Shown piece by piece: positions 29,001 through 37,600 of a stretch of 64,000 bases of DNA. The notes beneath the pieces are model-generated. The model worked only from the letters and a program-made list of their open reading frames with translations. It searched no databases and had not been told where the DNA came from. Every line of letters starts with the position of its first letter. The stretch's first letter is position 1. The position numbers and the translations under genes are program-made. The stretch spans positions 3,812,853 through 3,876,852 of the forward strand of contig CP054936.1 in NCBI GenBank assembly GCA_013364255.1, read 5' to 3'. The DNA is from Streptomyces seoulensis. GTDB lineage: Bacteria > Actinomycetota > Actinomycetes > Streptomycetales > Streptomycetaceae.

Positions 29001-29627
29001 AACGACTACCTGTACGCGCCGGACAAGGAGCGCATCGCCGAGCGGGTCAAGAAGGCGCTGAACCTGCCCGAGGGCAAGAAGATCGTGCTGTACGCGCCGA
29101 CCTGGCGCGACGACCAGCGGCACAGCCAGGGCCAGTACCTGTTCGACCTCAGGATCGACCTGGAGGACGCGCAGCGCCGCCTGGGCGACGACCACGTCCT
29201 GCTGATCCGCCGCCACTCCAACGTGGTGGACCTGGTGCCGGGCGCCGGCAACGGCTTCGTCTGGGACGCCTCGGAGTACCCGGACATCGCCGACCTCTAC
29301 GTCGCCGCCGACATCATGATCACGGACTACTCGTCGGTCATGTTCGACTACGCCCACCTGCGGCGGCCGATGCTGTTCTTCACCTACGACCTGGAGCACT
29401 ACCGGGACACCCTGCGCGGCTTCTACTTCGACTTCGAGCAGGACTCCCCCGGGCCGCTGGTCTTCAACTCCAAGGAACTGGTGGACGCGATCCGCGACAT
29501 CGACAACGTGTCGGCGGACTACCAGGAGCGCTTCGAGCGCTTCCACCACCTCTTCTGCGACCTGGACGACGGCCACGCCTCGGCGCGCGTGGTGGACCGG
29601 ATGCTGGAGCAGGCCAAGGAGCTCTGA
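26064..29627 (+). CDS. Large GT2 / glycerophosphotransferase-like fusion, 1187 aa
   Basis: The N-terminal GT-A domain (about residues 1-230) opens LSVIVPMYDVE and has VDDGSPDDS and DSDD. The C-terminal TagF-like domain (about 850-1180) has VIVQTWHGTMLKKIG and MITDYSSVMFDYA. Between them lie about 450 residues predicted to be rich in beta strands, absent from the 743-aa neighbour, whose role I cannot name. The ribosome site is AAGGAGAT. With the upstream gene it forms a two-gene operon likely polymerising a phosphate-linked wall glycopolymer. The 3-prime end has a very strong terminator. Confidence 0.88.
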   Translation: MAPRLSVIVPMYDVEHYLPACLDSLAAQTFQDYEILMVDDGSPDDSAAIAETYARRDPRFKLIRKENGGLGAARNTGIAHMAPEAEFVTFVDSDDLIPPDAYRLMVGSLDETGSDFATGNVWHLKGEKSWQVPLMRMLAGEARQRTHISRHAKLVADRIACNKVFRRTFWEKNGFAFPEGRLYEDTPVTMRAHYLAEAVDVISEPCYYWRLREGESAPSITQRRTDPAGVRDRVTSVLEISDFLGKQSGETFARLKHEYDTRVLKDDLRLFLNVVPDGDEEYRAEFLRSANRFLDHIDPKVVMALPAQLRVQWLLVRKHQLDELITLLAGQRRRESVEVSGLVRKYASFPSLADAELDFPRKALRIDPDLTMRAPLREITWSDGKLLLSGIAWIDKIDLPSKRSSVKILQLRKDKSRRRIVLSAKNVERPEATTDTSQDRYNYDWAGWEAAVDPAKLRKGGEWQEGLWHVGLGLYASGLVRRAAVQSSGGADCNFPPYQWLSSDFRLLPAIERGALKLRVEKVRALITGRVLEGDLLKVSGEIRVPLAAGEQVVLRVKNQKGAEVHEYPVALTEQGGARRFTVGVPVADVALVFHDGVDAKAQPENRVWSTALIARGPQGEERQFSTVMQEGLADARYNLPAALGEGAALCEVAVVAGHNGYLKFAGRTRRATIDRVGLQDGRITVAGHTDPELTGARFLLKPRSRFEERFVDARWFEDGRFEVAFDPSMLGGNGDVPLRAGRWNLFLRPSDGQAPDVPFVTDRLAAAQFPLRAELNGRRYWLENRWADFPQLNCRSELDDLERGPYRQKQLRRELYEPLRREPLKDQVFYLSYNGKQFSDSPRAMYEELISRGAKLKHLWAVRDGQVLLPEGVERVRMWGREWYEALASSRYIVTNGHLPDWIERRPGQVIVQTWHGTMLKKIGHDIDTLHFDRRYQEKLALEAKQWSMVVSSNRFSTPILKRAFSYDGEILEAGYPRNDYLYAPDKERIAERVKKALNLPEGKKIVLYAPTWRDDQRHSQGQYLFDLRIDLEDAQRRLGDDHVLLIRRHSNVVDLVPGAGNGFVWDASEYPDIADLYVAADIMITDYSSVMFDYAHLRRPMLFFTYDLEHYRDTLRGFYFDFEQDSPGPLVFNSKELVDAIRDIDNVSADYQERFERFHHLFCDLDDGHASARVVDRMLEQAKEL

Positions 29628-29635
29628 GCGGGACG

Positions 29636-29688
29636 GCGAGAAGGGGCGGGGCCCGGAGGAATCTCCTCCGGGCCCCGCCCCTTCTCGC
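29636..29688. terminator. Perfect 25-bp inverted repeat, bidirectional terminator
   Basis: Arms 29636-29660 and 29664-29688 are exact complements around a three-base loop (ATC). It lies between the convergent 1187-aa fusion gene and the GT4 gene and can stop transcription from both. No T run follows, which is common for Streptomyces terminators. Confidence 0.9.
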
Positions 29689-29732
29689 GCGCGGAATGCG
29701 CGCGGGTCGCGTGCGGTTCGCGCGCGGCGGCT

Positions 29733-31769
29733 TCAGAGCCGTACGGTCTTCACCGCGAACTGGCTCAGCGCCGTGAAGTACGGCCGCAGTTCCGTCTTGC
29801 GGCGCCGCGGCGCCGGCGGGGGCGGCGTGGCGCCCAGCGTGCGGCGGGCCTTGCGCACGGCCCGGCTCACCACGGACGGCGGCGGCGCGATCGTGTCGGT
29901 GACCACCGGCCGCGGGAAGGTGAACACGTCGATCGGCTGGAGGACGTCGGTGGCCAGCTTGGCCAGCGCCACCCGGGGCGCCCCGGCCGCCGGACGGAGC
30001 CAGAAGTCCCAGATGGACTCCTTCTCGTCCGCGTCGGTGTGCTGGTCCACCAGGGTGCGGCAGTCGATCACCACGGAGACCCCGCCGTCGCCCGTGCTCT
30101 CCAGCGGGAAGGTCAGCACCCGCTCCTTGTCCTCGCGGTGCACGGCCTCCACCACCGCTCCCGAGCCCGCCACGGCCCCCCACAGGTCCGCCCGGACCCG
30201 GACGGCCTCCTTGTCCACCTGGACCGGACCGACCTCGGCGTGCGCCTCGCGCAGCGCGCTGCGCACCCGCAGCCGCCCGTCCTCGTGCCGGTGCGGCAGC
30301 AGCAGCGCCAGCGCGTGGGTCCCGGTGCGGGGCAGCTCCACCGCGAGCAGGTCGCGGGTGTCGCAGCCGTAGCCGTCGGTGCTCAGCGGCACCTCGGCGC
30401 CGGACGGGGTGGCGAGCACCGTGTCCCAGGTGCCGTGCGGGATGCCGGCGTCCCAGGGGACGACCGCGTCGCCGGCCGTGGACAGCGCGAAGCGGTGCTC
30501 CTCGATCTCCTTGCCCTTGCGGCGCAGCACCAGATCGGCGCCGTGCGCCTGCGCGGGCAGCGGGCCGACGCCCACGTGCACGTCGCCGCGCGTGTCGACG
30601 CGGGCGGTGGCGTGCCGGGGCAGCGCCTTGCGGGCGAAGGCCCGCTCGAGGATCGCCTCGAACCGCTCGCGGCTGCCCGTCTCGTGGAAGCGCTCGGCGT
30701 TGCGGATCGCGTTCTCGGACATCTTCGCGCGCAGGTCGTCGTCGCGCACCAGGCCGAGGACGGCCTTCGCCATCGCGTCGGCGTCGCCGCGCGGGACGAT
30801 CACACCGTCCTCGCCGGGGGTGAGGATGTTGCGCGGGCCGTGGTCGGCGTCCGTGCTGACGACCGGCAGACCGGCCGCCATCGCCTCCACGATCACGTTG
30901 CCGAACGCCTCCCGCTTGGAGGGCAGCACGAAGATCGAGCCCTTGCCGAACTCTGGCGTGACGGGGGCGGCCTGGCCCATCAGCAGGATGCTGTTGGCCA
31001 GCCCCAGTTCGTTGATGCGGGCGCGCAGCTTGTTCTTCTCGCCGCCGGTGCCGTAGACGCGCAGCGTCCAGTCGGGCGCCTCGGCGTGCACCTTGGCGAA
31101 CGCCTCGACGAGCAGCGCGTGGTTCTTGTTGTCCGTGAGGTGGCCGGCGGAGATGACGACCTTGTTGGTGCTCTTGGAGCGGACCGGGGCGGCGGGCACG
31201 CAGTTGGGCATGACCGCGAGCCGGTCGCGGACCGCCGGCACCAGGCGGCCGATGCTGGCGACCTCCTCCGGGGTGAGCGCGGTCAGCGCGTCCAGGGCCA
31301 GGTAGGCGGGGAAGAGGCGCTGCTTGATGTCCGTCGCGTAGATGGACGGCATCGAGTGCTCCTGGGTGACCTTCAGGTAGCTTCCCGGAGCCTGGGCCAG
31401 CATGATCGTGTTGCGCGGGCTGGAGCTGACCACCACGTCGGCGTCCGTGGTGGCGAGGTACTCCAGCAGCCGCAGCTCGGCGAGCCGGCTCACCACCGGG
31501 GTCTTCGCCCCCGCGTTGAGCGGGTAGATCAGCGGGAACTTGTCCGAGAGCGGGTCGTCCACGTCGGAGACCGGCGAGTGCGGCCGCATGTCGCTCAGCA
31601 CCCGCACCGAGACCCGCGGATCGAGGGGGAAGTACGACTCGTCGCGCACCTTGCGGAGCGCCACGATCTCGACCTGGTGCTTCTCGGCGAGCGCGCCGGC
31701 GAGGTTCTGCGTCGCGCTGACCACGCCCCCCATGTGGCAGAGGTCGCGGACCAGGAATGCGATCTTCAC
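29733..31769 (-). CDS. GT4-type glycosyltransferase with extra C-terminal domain
   Basis: The 678-aa protein is GT-B fold: FLVRDLCHMGGVVS near the N-terminus, KVTQEHS in the acceptor half, and in the donor half ISAGHLTDNKNH, then KREAFGNVIVEAMAAGLPVV with the EX7E signature (about residues 280-300). A further 280 or so residues after the glycosyltransferase (about 390-670) form a beta-rich region I do not recognise. GTG start with GGGGA upstream. Position beside the two GT2-TagF fusions suggests work on the same wall polymer; donor and acceptor are unknown. Confidence 0.87.
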   Translation of the reverse strand: MKIAFLVRDLCHMGGVVSATQNLAGALAEKHQVEIVALRKVRDESYFPLDPRVSVRVLSDMRPHSPVSDVDDPLSDKFPLIYPLNAGAKTPVVSRLAELRLLEYLATTDADVVVSSSPRNTIMLAQAPGSYLKVTQEHSMPSIYATDIKQRLFPAYLALDALTALTPEEVASIGRLVPAVRDRLAVMPNCVPAAPVRSKSTNKVVISAGHLTDNKNHALLVEAFAKVHAEAPDWTLRVYGTGGEKNKLRARINELGLANSILLMGQAAPVTPEFGKGSIFVLPSKREAFGNVIVEAMAAGLPVVSTDADHGPRNILTPGEDGVIVPRGDADAMAKAVLGLVRDDDLRAKMSENAIRNAERFHETGSRERFEAILERAFARKALPRHATARVDTRGDVHVGVGPLPAQAHGADLVLRRKGKEIEEHRFALSTAGDAVVPWDAGIPHGTWDTVLATPSGAEVPLSTDGYGCDTRDLLAVELPRTGTHALALLLPHRHEDGRLRVRSALREAHAEVGPVQVDKEAVRVRADLWGAVAGSGAVVEAVHREDKERVLTFPLESTGDGGVSVVIDCRTLVDQHTDADEKESIWDFWLRPAAGAPRVALAKLATDVLQPIDVFTFPRPVVTDTIAPPPSVVSRAVRKARRTLGATPPPPAPRRRKTELRPYFTALSQFAVKTVRL

Positions 31770-31954
31770 GGTGAATTCCCCATCCAGGGCGCCGCGGTCC
31801 GACGCCGTTGCCTTGCTCGCACTCCGGACACGGTTCGGGAGTGCTCCTGGAGGTCAGACAGGGACACGCGCCGAAAGGTTGTTCACCACCGGGTCACAAT
31901 CAAGACACGTGTACGAGGTCTGACGTCCCGCGACGACACGGCCTCGCGGCCGAT

Positions 31955-31989
31955 CCCCCGACCCCGGCCGGAACGGCCGGGGTCGGGGG
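31955..31989 (-). terminator. Terminator downstream of obgE
   Basis: A perfect 16-bp stem (31955-31970 with 31974-31989) encloses the loop GAA, 14 bases beyond the obgE stop. It separates obgE from the glycosyltransferase island. Confidence 0.88.
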
Positions 31990-32002
31990 CGGCCGGGTCG
32001 GG

Positions 32003-33439
32003 TCAGAACGGCTCGAAGTCGTCGAACTCCTGCTGCGATTCGTCCCGTTCGGCCTGGCGGTCGCGGCGGCGCTGCGCGGCCGGGCGGGGCTCCTCGAGGC
32101 GGTGGTCCTCACCGCGGCGGCCCAGCATCTCCGCGCCGGCCATCACCGAGGGCTCCCAGTCGAAGACGACCGCGTTGTCCTCGGGACCGATGGCGACGCC
32201 GTCGCCGGAGCGGGCGCCCGCCTTCATCAACCGCTCCTCGACACCGAGACGGTTGAGCCGGTCGGCGAGGTAGCCGACGGCCTCGTCGTTGTTGAAGTCG
32301 GTCTGGCGCACCCAGCGTTCGGGCTTCTCGCCGCGCACCCGGTAGAGACCGTCCTCCTCGCGGGTCACCGTGAAGCCGGCGTCGTCCACGGCCTTGGGCC
32401 GGATGACGACGCGGGTCGCCTCCTCCTTCGGCCGGGCGGCACGCGCCCCGGCGACCAGCTCGGCGAGCGCGTACGACAGCTCCTTGAGGCCCGTGTGCGC
32501 CGCCGCCGACACCTCGAAGACCCGGTAGCCGCGCGCCTCCAGGTCCGGCCGGACCATCTCCGCGAGGTCCTTGCCGTCGGGTACGTCGATCTTGTTCAGG
32601 ACGACGAGGCGCGGCCGGTCGCCCAGGCCGCCGTACTGGCGCAGCTCCTCCTCGATGGTGTCGAGGTCGGAGACGGGGTCGCGGTCGGACTCCAGGGTCG
32701 CGGTGTCCAGGACGTGCACCAGGACGCTGCACCGCTCCACATGGCGCAGGAACTCCAGGCCCAGGCCGCGGCCCTGGCTGGCGCCCGGGATCAGGCCGGG
32801 CACGTCGGCGACGGTGTAGACGGTCGAACCGGCCGTCACCACGCCGAGGTTGGGCACCAGGGTGGTGAACGGGTAGTCCGCGATCTTCGGCTTGGCCGCG
32901 CTGAGCACCGAGATCAGCGAGGACTTGCCCGCGCTCGGGTAGCCGACGAGCGCCACGTCGGCGACGGTCTTCAGCTCCAGCACGATGTCGCCGAGGTCGC
33001 CCGGCTCGCCGAGCAGCGCGAAACCGGGCGCCTTGCGGCGGGCCGAGGACAGCGCCGCGTTGCCGAGGCCGCCGCGGCCGCCCTGCGCGGCGACGTAGGA
33101 GGTGCCGTGGCCCACCAGGTCGGCGAGCACGTTGCCCGCCCCGTCCAGCACGACGGTGCCGTCCGGCACCACCAGGACCAGGTCGGCGCCGTCCTTGCCG
33201 GAGCGGTTGCCGCCCTCGCCGGGCTTGCCGTTGGTGGCCTTGCGGTGCGGGGAGTGGTGGTATTCGAGCAGCGTGGTCACGGACTGGTCGACGGTGAGGA
33301 TCACGTCGCCGCCGCGCCCGCCGTTGCCGCCGTCCGGGCCGCCGAGCGGCTTGAACTTCTCGCGGTGTACGGAGGCACAGCCGTGGCCTCCGTTACCCGC
33401 GGCGACGTGCAACTCGACGCGGTCCACGAAGGTGGTCAT
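32003..33439 (-). CDS. obgE: GTPase ObgE/CgtA
   Basis: Obg is an essential GTPase linked to 50S ribosome assembly and, in Streptomyces, to the onset of sporulation. The 478-aa protein has the glycine-rich Obg fold (residues 1-~160, GGHGCASVHREK and GGNGGRGGDV), a G domain with GYPSAGKSSL (G1) and NKIDVPDGK-type G4, and the OCT domain (about 345-425). The C-terminal tail is charged, as in actinobacterial Obg. It lies downstream of rplU-rpmA, the nearly universal arrangement. Confidence 0.98.
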   Translation of the reverse strand: MTTFVDRVELHVAAGNGGHGCASVHREKFKPLGGPDGGNGGRGGDVILTVDQSVTTLLEYHHSPHRKATNGKPGEGGNRSGKDGADLVLVVPDGTVVLDGAGNVLADLVGHGTSYVAAQGGRGGLGNAALSSARRKAPGFALLGEPGDLGDIVLELKTVADVALVGYPSAGKSSLISVLSAAKPKIADYPFTTLVPNLGVVTAGSTVYTVADVPGLIPGASQGRGLGLEFLRHVERCSVLVHVLDTATLESDRDPVSDLDTIEEELRQYGGLGDRPRLVVLNKIDVPDGKDLAEMVRPDLEARGYRVFEVSAAAHTGLKELSYALAELVAGARAARPKEEATRVVIRPKAVDDAGFTVTREEDGLYRVRGEKPERWVRQTDFNNDEAVGYLADRLNRLGVEERLMKAGARSGDGVAIGPEDNAVVFDWEPSVMAGAEMLGRRGEDHRLEEPRPAAQRRRDRQAERDESQQEFDDFEPF

Positions 33440-33487
33440 GGTGGGTGCCTCCAGAACTACGGGGATGTCTCTTGCGTAACACGCGAA

Positions 33488-33527
33488 AGGCGGACCCGCC
33501 TTCCCGACCGGGAAGTGAGGTCCGCCT
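33488..33527 (-). terminator. rpmA-obgE intergenic hairpin
   Basis: AGGCGGACC (33488-33496) pairs with GGTCCGCCT (33519-33527), and the loop holds a second stem TTCCC/GGGAA. It lies between rpmA and obgE and could partially terminate or process the ribosomal-protein transcript. Confidence 0.75.
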
Positions 33528-33559
33528 CTCGGAACGAAACCGTTCGGTCGAGCCTTGGA

Positions 33560-33814
33560 TCAGGCGACCGGAACGATGTTCACGACCTTGCGGCCACGGT
33601 GGGAGCCGAACTCCACCGCACCGGCCTGCAGCGCGAACAGCGTGTCGTCGCCGCCACGGCCGACGCCCGCACCCGGGTGGAAGTGCGTGCCGCGCTGACG
33701 GACCAGGATCTCACCCGCGTTGACGACCTGACCGCCGAAGCGCTTCACGCCGAGCCGCTGGGCATTGGAGTCGCGACCGTTCCGGGTGGACGATGCGCCC
33801 TTCTTGTGTGCCAT
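33560..33814 (-). CDS. rpmA: 50S ribosomal protein L27
   Basis: The 84-aa protein begins MAHKKGASSTRNGRDSNAQR, the L27 signature, and contains RQRGTHFHPG. The N-terminal tail reaches the peptidyl transferase centre. No Firmicute-type cleaved extension is present. It is preceded by rplU with 14 bases between them. Confidence 0.98.
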   Translation of the reverse strand: MAHKKGASSTRNGRDSNAQRLGVKRFGGQVVNAGEILVRQRGTHFHPGAGVGRGGDDTLFALQAGAVEFGSHRGRKVVNIVPVA

Positions 33815-33828
33815 GTCTCTTCAGTCCC

Positions 33829-34149
33829 TTACTTCGCAGCCGTGGGGATCGACGTGACCTTGATCGCCGTGTACTGCTGGCGGTGGCCCTGCCGACGGCG
33901 GTAGCCGGTCTTGTTCTTGTAGCGCAGAATGTCGATCTTCTGGCCCTTGTGGTGGTCCACGACCTCGGCCTGGACCTTGATGCCGGCCAGCACCCACGGG
34001 TCGCTGGTCACAGCGTCGCCGTCGACAACGAGCAGGGTCGAGAGCTCGACCGTGTCGCCAACCTGGGCGGTGGAAATCTTGTCAACCTCAACGATGTCGC
34101 CGACAGCAACCTTGTGCTGGCGACCACCGCTGCGCACGATGGCGTACAC
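33829..34149 (-). CDS. rplU: 50S ribosomal protein L21
   Basis: The 106-aa protein opens MYAIVRSGGRQHKVAVGD and ends with the L21 signature KNKTGYRRRQGHRQQYT. It binds 23S rRNA. It is the first gene of the rplU-rpmA unit. The 5-prime leader contains a possible pseudoknot. Confidence 0.98.
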   Translation of the reverse strand: MYAIVRSGGRQHKVAVGDIVEVDKISTAQVGDTVELSTLLVVDGDAVTSDPWVLAGIKVQAEVVDHHKGQKIDILRYKNKTGYRRRQGHRQQYTAIKVTSIPTAAK

Positions 34150-34692
34150 GCGGATCTCTCTTTCACTCGAAGAAACGGCACCCCCGCAGGCCAGCCGCCC
34201 TGGAACACACGGGCGACCTCTCCCGGCCAGCCGTGTGCCCGGGAGGAAGAGGTTTACGGGGATGTGGCATGTGCAACGGACACGCCGACGGTCAAGGTTA
34301 CGGGCCCGCCCGCCCGGGGGTCAAACCGGGCGTGCCCCACCGCGTGTGCGGTCCCTCACGCACCCGCGGCCCCCGGGTGAAGCGGCCCCCATGAACGGGC
34401 CGCACCCACGGACCGGCCACGCCCCCGGACCAGCGGCGCCCGCAGACCGGCGGCGACACCCGACGGGCCAGTCGCTCCCCGGGCCGGCGGGGCCCACGAG
34501 CCGGCGGCGCCCTCGAACCGCGGGGACGCGTCCGGACGTGCGGGGCCGTCGCACCCCCCACGGCCGCGGCGCCCAGCCGACCACGGCGTCCGCCCGGCCC
34601 GCGTGCCCCGTCCGGCCGCGCTCCCGGGAAAACGAGGCGGGCCCGGGACGTCGTACGTCCCGGGCCCGCCTCGGCTGTCGCCGGTCAGCCGG
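34150..34692. promoter_or_regulatory. rplU leader region and rne 3-prime region
   Basis: No gene is supported here. The part next to rplU (34206-34244) contains two interlocked helices: TCCCGG/CCGGGA and CACACGG/CCGTGTG on the minus strand, in the order of an H-type pseudoknot, 57-95 bases before the rplU start. The middle (34300-34620) is GC-rich and featureless to my reading. The part next to rne holds the terminator at 34633-34673. Confidence 0.45.
34633..34673 (-). terminator. rne terminator
   Basis: A perfect 18-bp stem (34633-34650 with 34656-34673) has a five-base loop, and on the minus strand TTTT follows directly. It lies 20 bases beyond the rne stop codon. Confidence 0.9.
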
Positions 34693-37600
34693 TCACTCGT
34701 CGGTCGAGGCCGAGACGGACGGCGTCGACTGCTGCGCCGCCGCCGTCTTCTTCGACGCCGACTTCTTCGCGGCCGTGGCCGTCTTGGCGGTCTTCGCCGC
34801 CTTCTTGGCCGTCGCCTTCTTCGCCACGGTCTTCTTGGCCGCCGCCGTCTTCTTGGTGGCGGCCTTCTTCGCCGTGGCCTTCTTGGCGACCTTGCGGGCC
34901 GTCTTCTTGGCCGGGGCGGCGTCCTCGTCGCCCTCGACGCCCTCGGCGCCTTCCTGGGACGCCTCAGCCGCCTCCGCCGCCTGCGGCTCGGCCGGCTCCC
35001 GCTCGGCCTCCGCCGGGGCCGACGGGACGACCACGACGGCCGTCTCCTCGGACGCGGTCGGCGCGGTGGCCTTGCGCACCGCGCGGCGGCGCGGCCGCGC
35101 CGGGGCGGCGGGCTCGGCCGGCGCCTCGGCCACGGGCTCGGCCTCGGCCTCCGCCGGGGCCGCCGGCTCCTGCTCCGCGGGGGCCTCGGGGGCCTCCTGC
35201 GGGCGGGCCGCCTCCGGCACCGTCACGACCGCCGCCTCGGCCCCCTCGGGGGAACCGGCCGGCGCCGACGCCTTACGGGTCGCCCGACGGCGCGTACGGC
35301 CCTTCGGCGCGGCCTCCTCGACGCTCGCCTCGGCGACGGCGGCCTCGACCACCGGGTCCTCGACGGCCACGGGCTCGGCCTGCGCCTCGGTGGCCGGCTC
35401 CGGACGCACCGGGCGCTCGGCCTCCCGCTCGGCGGTGACGTCCTGCGCCGTGGGCGCCGGGGCGGCGCCGTCGGTCAGGGCCCTCGGCGCGCCCGCCGGA
35501 GCGGACGCCCGACGGCTCGCCCGGCGCCGGCCACGGCCCCGGGAGGCCGCCGCCTCCGCCTCGGCGATGGAGCTGTACAGCTCCTCGTCCGGCGCCATCT
35601 CCGGCGCGGACAGCGCGATCGGCTCGGCGACCTCGGCGGCGACCTCCGCCTCCGTCTCGGCCTCCTCCTCGGCGCTCACCGGGGCGAGGGCCACGGCCTC
35701 GTGGTCGTGCTCGTGCGGCTCGGCGCCGGCCCGGGCGCGCTTGCGGCGCTTGCCGCCGCCCCCGCCGACCGCCGACGGCTGCTCCATGTGGACGATGACA
35801 CCGCGGCCGTTGCAGTGGACGCAGGTCTCGGAGAAGGACTCCAGCAGGCCCTGGCCGACCCGCTTGCGGGTCATCTGCACCAGGCCCAGCGAGGTCACCT
35901 CGGCCACCTGGTGCTTGGTGCGGTCCCGGCCCAGGCACTCCAGCAGCCGGCGCAGCACCAGGTCCCGGTTGGACTCCAGCACCATGTCGATGAAGTCGAT
36001 CACGATGATGCCGCCGAGGTCGCGCAGCCTGAGCTGGCGCACGATCTCCTCGGCCGCCTCCAGGTTGTTCCTGGTGACCGTCTCCTCCAGGTTGCCGCCC
36101 TGGCCGGTGAACTTGCCGGTGTTGACGTCGACGACGACCATCGCCTCGGTCCGGTCGATCACCAGCGAACCGCCGCTGGGCAGCCAGACCTTGCGGTCCA
36201 GCGCCTTGGCCAGCTGCTCGTCGATCCGGTACGTGGCGAAGACGTCCACCTCGCTCGTCCAGCGCGACAGACGCGGGGCGAGGTCCGGGGCGACGTGCGA
36301 GACGTAGCCGTGGATGGTCTCCCACGCCTCGTCGCCGCTGACGACGACCTTGGTGAAGTCCTCGTTGAAGATGTCGCGCACGACCCGGACGGTCATGTCC
36401 GGCTCGCCGTACAGCAGCGTCGGCGCGTTGCCGCCGTTCTTCGACTTCTTCTTGATCTCCTCCCACTGCGCCTGGAGCCGCTCGACGTCCCGGCGCAGCT
36501 CGTCCTCGCTCGCGCCCTCGGCGGCGGTGCGCACGATGACGCCCGCGTCCTCGGGGACGACCTTCTTGAGGATGGTCTTCAGCCGGGCCCGCTCGGTGTC
36601 GGGCAGCTTGCGGCTGATGCCGGTCATGGAGCCCTCGGGCACGTACACGAGGTAGCGGCCCGGCAGCGAGACCTGGCTGGTCAGGCGGGCGCCCTTGTGG
36701 CCGATCGGGTCCTTGGTGACCTGCACCAGGACCGACTGGCCGGACTTCAGCGCGGACTCGATCCGGCGCGGACCGCCGGACATGCCGAGCGCCTCGAAGT
36801 TGACCTCGCCCGCGTACAGCACGGCGTTGCGGCCCTTGCCGATGTCGATGAAGGCGGCCTCCATCGACGGCAGGACGTTCTGCACCTTGCCGAGGTAGAC
36901 GTTGCCGACGTAGGAGACGGCCTGCTCCTTGTTGACGTAGTGCTCGACGAGCACGTCGTCCTCAAGGACGCCGATCTGGGTGCGGTCGCCGTGCTGGCGG
37001 ACCACCATCACGCGCTCGACGGCCTCACGGCGGGCCAGGAACTCGGCCTCGGTGATGATCGGCACGCGGCGGCGGCCCTGCTCGCGCCCCTCGCGGCGGC
37101 GCTGCTTCTTGGCCTCGAGACGGGTCGAGCCCTTGATGGACTGCACCTCGTCGGAGGGGCGCTCGTCCTTCTTGCGCGGCTCGCGGACCTTGACGACGGT
37201 GCGCTCGGGGTCGTCGGCGGACGACTGCTCGGCCTCCGGGGCGCTGTCACCGGCGCGGCGACGGCGCCGACGGCGACGCCGGCTGCTGCTGTTGCCGCCC
37301 GCGTGGTCCTCGTCCTCCGGCTCCTCGGCGTCCTGGGCGTCCTCGGCGTCCTCCTCGACCTGCTCGGCGGTGTCCTCGGCGTCCTGCGCGGCCTGCGCGG
37401 CGGCGAGCTCCTCCTCCGCGTCCTCGTCACCGCCGGCCTCGGCGCTCTCGCCCCGGCGGCGGCGACGGCCACCGCGGCGGCGACGGCGGCGCGACGCGCC
37501 CTCCTCGCCGTCCTCGCCCTCGGCCGCGTCCTCCGGCTCGTCGGCCTCGTCGGTCTCCTCGGCCTCTTCGGGCTCGGGCTCCTCCTCGACGACGGCCGGG

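Noticed and set aside
26187..29576. An 1129-codon minus-strand frame opposite the large GT fusion
   Set aside because: GC-rich antisense shadow with no start signal; the plus-strand protein has clear GT2 and TagF motifs.
29464..30183. 239-codon minus-strand frame crossing the terminator
   Set aside because: It spans the perfect 25-bp inverted repeat between two real genes and is out of frame with both.
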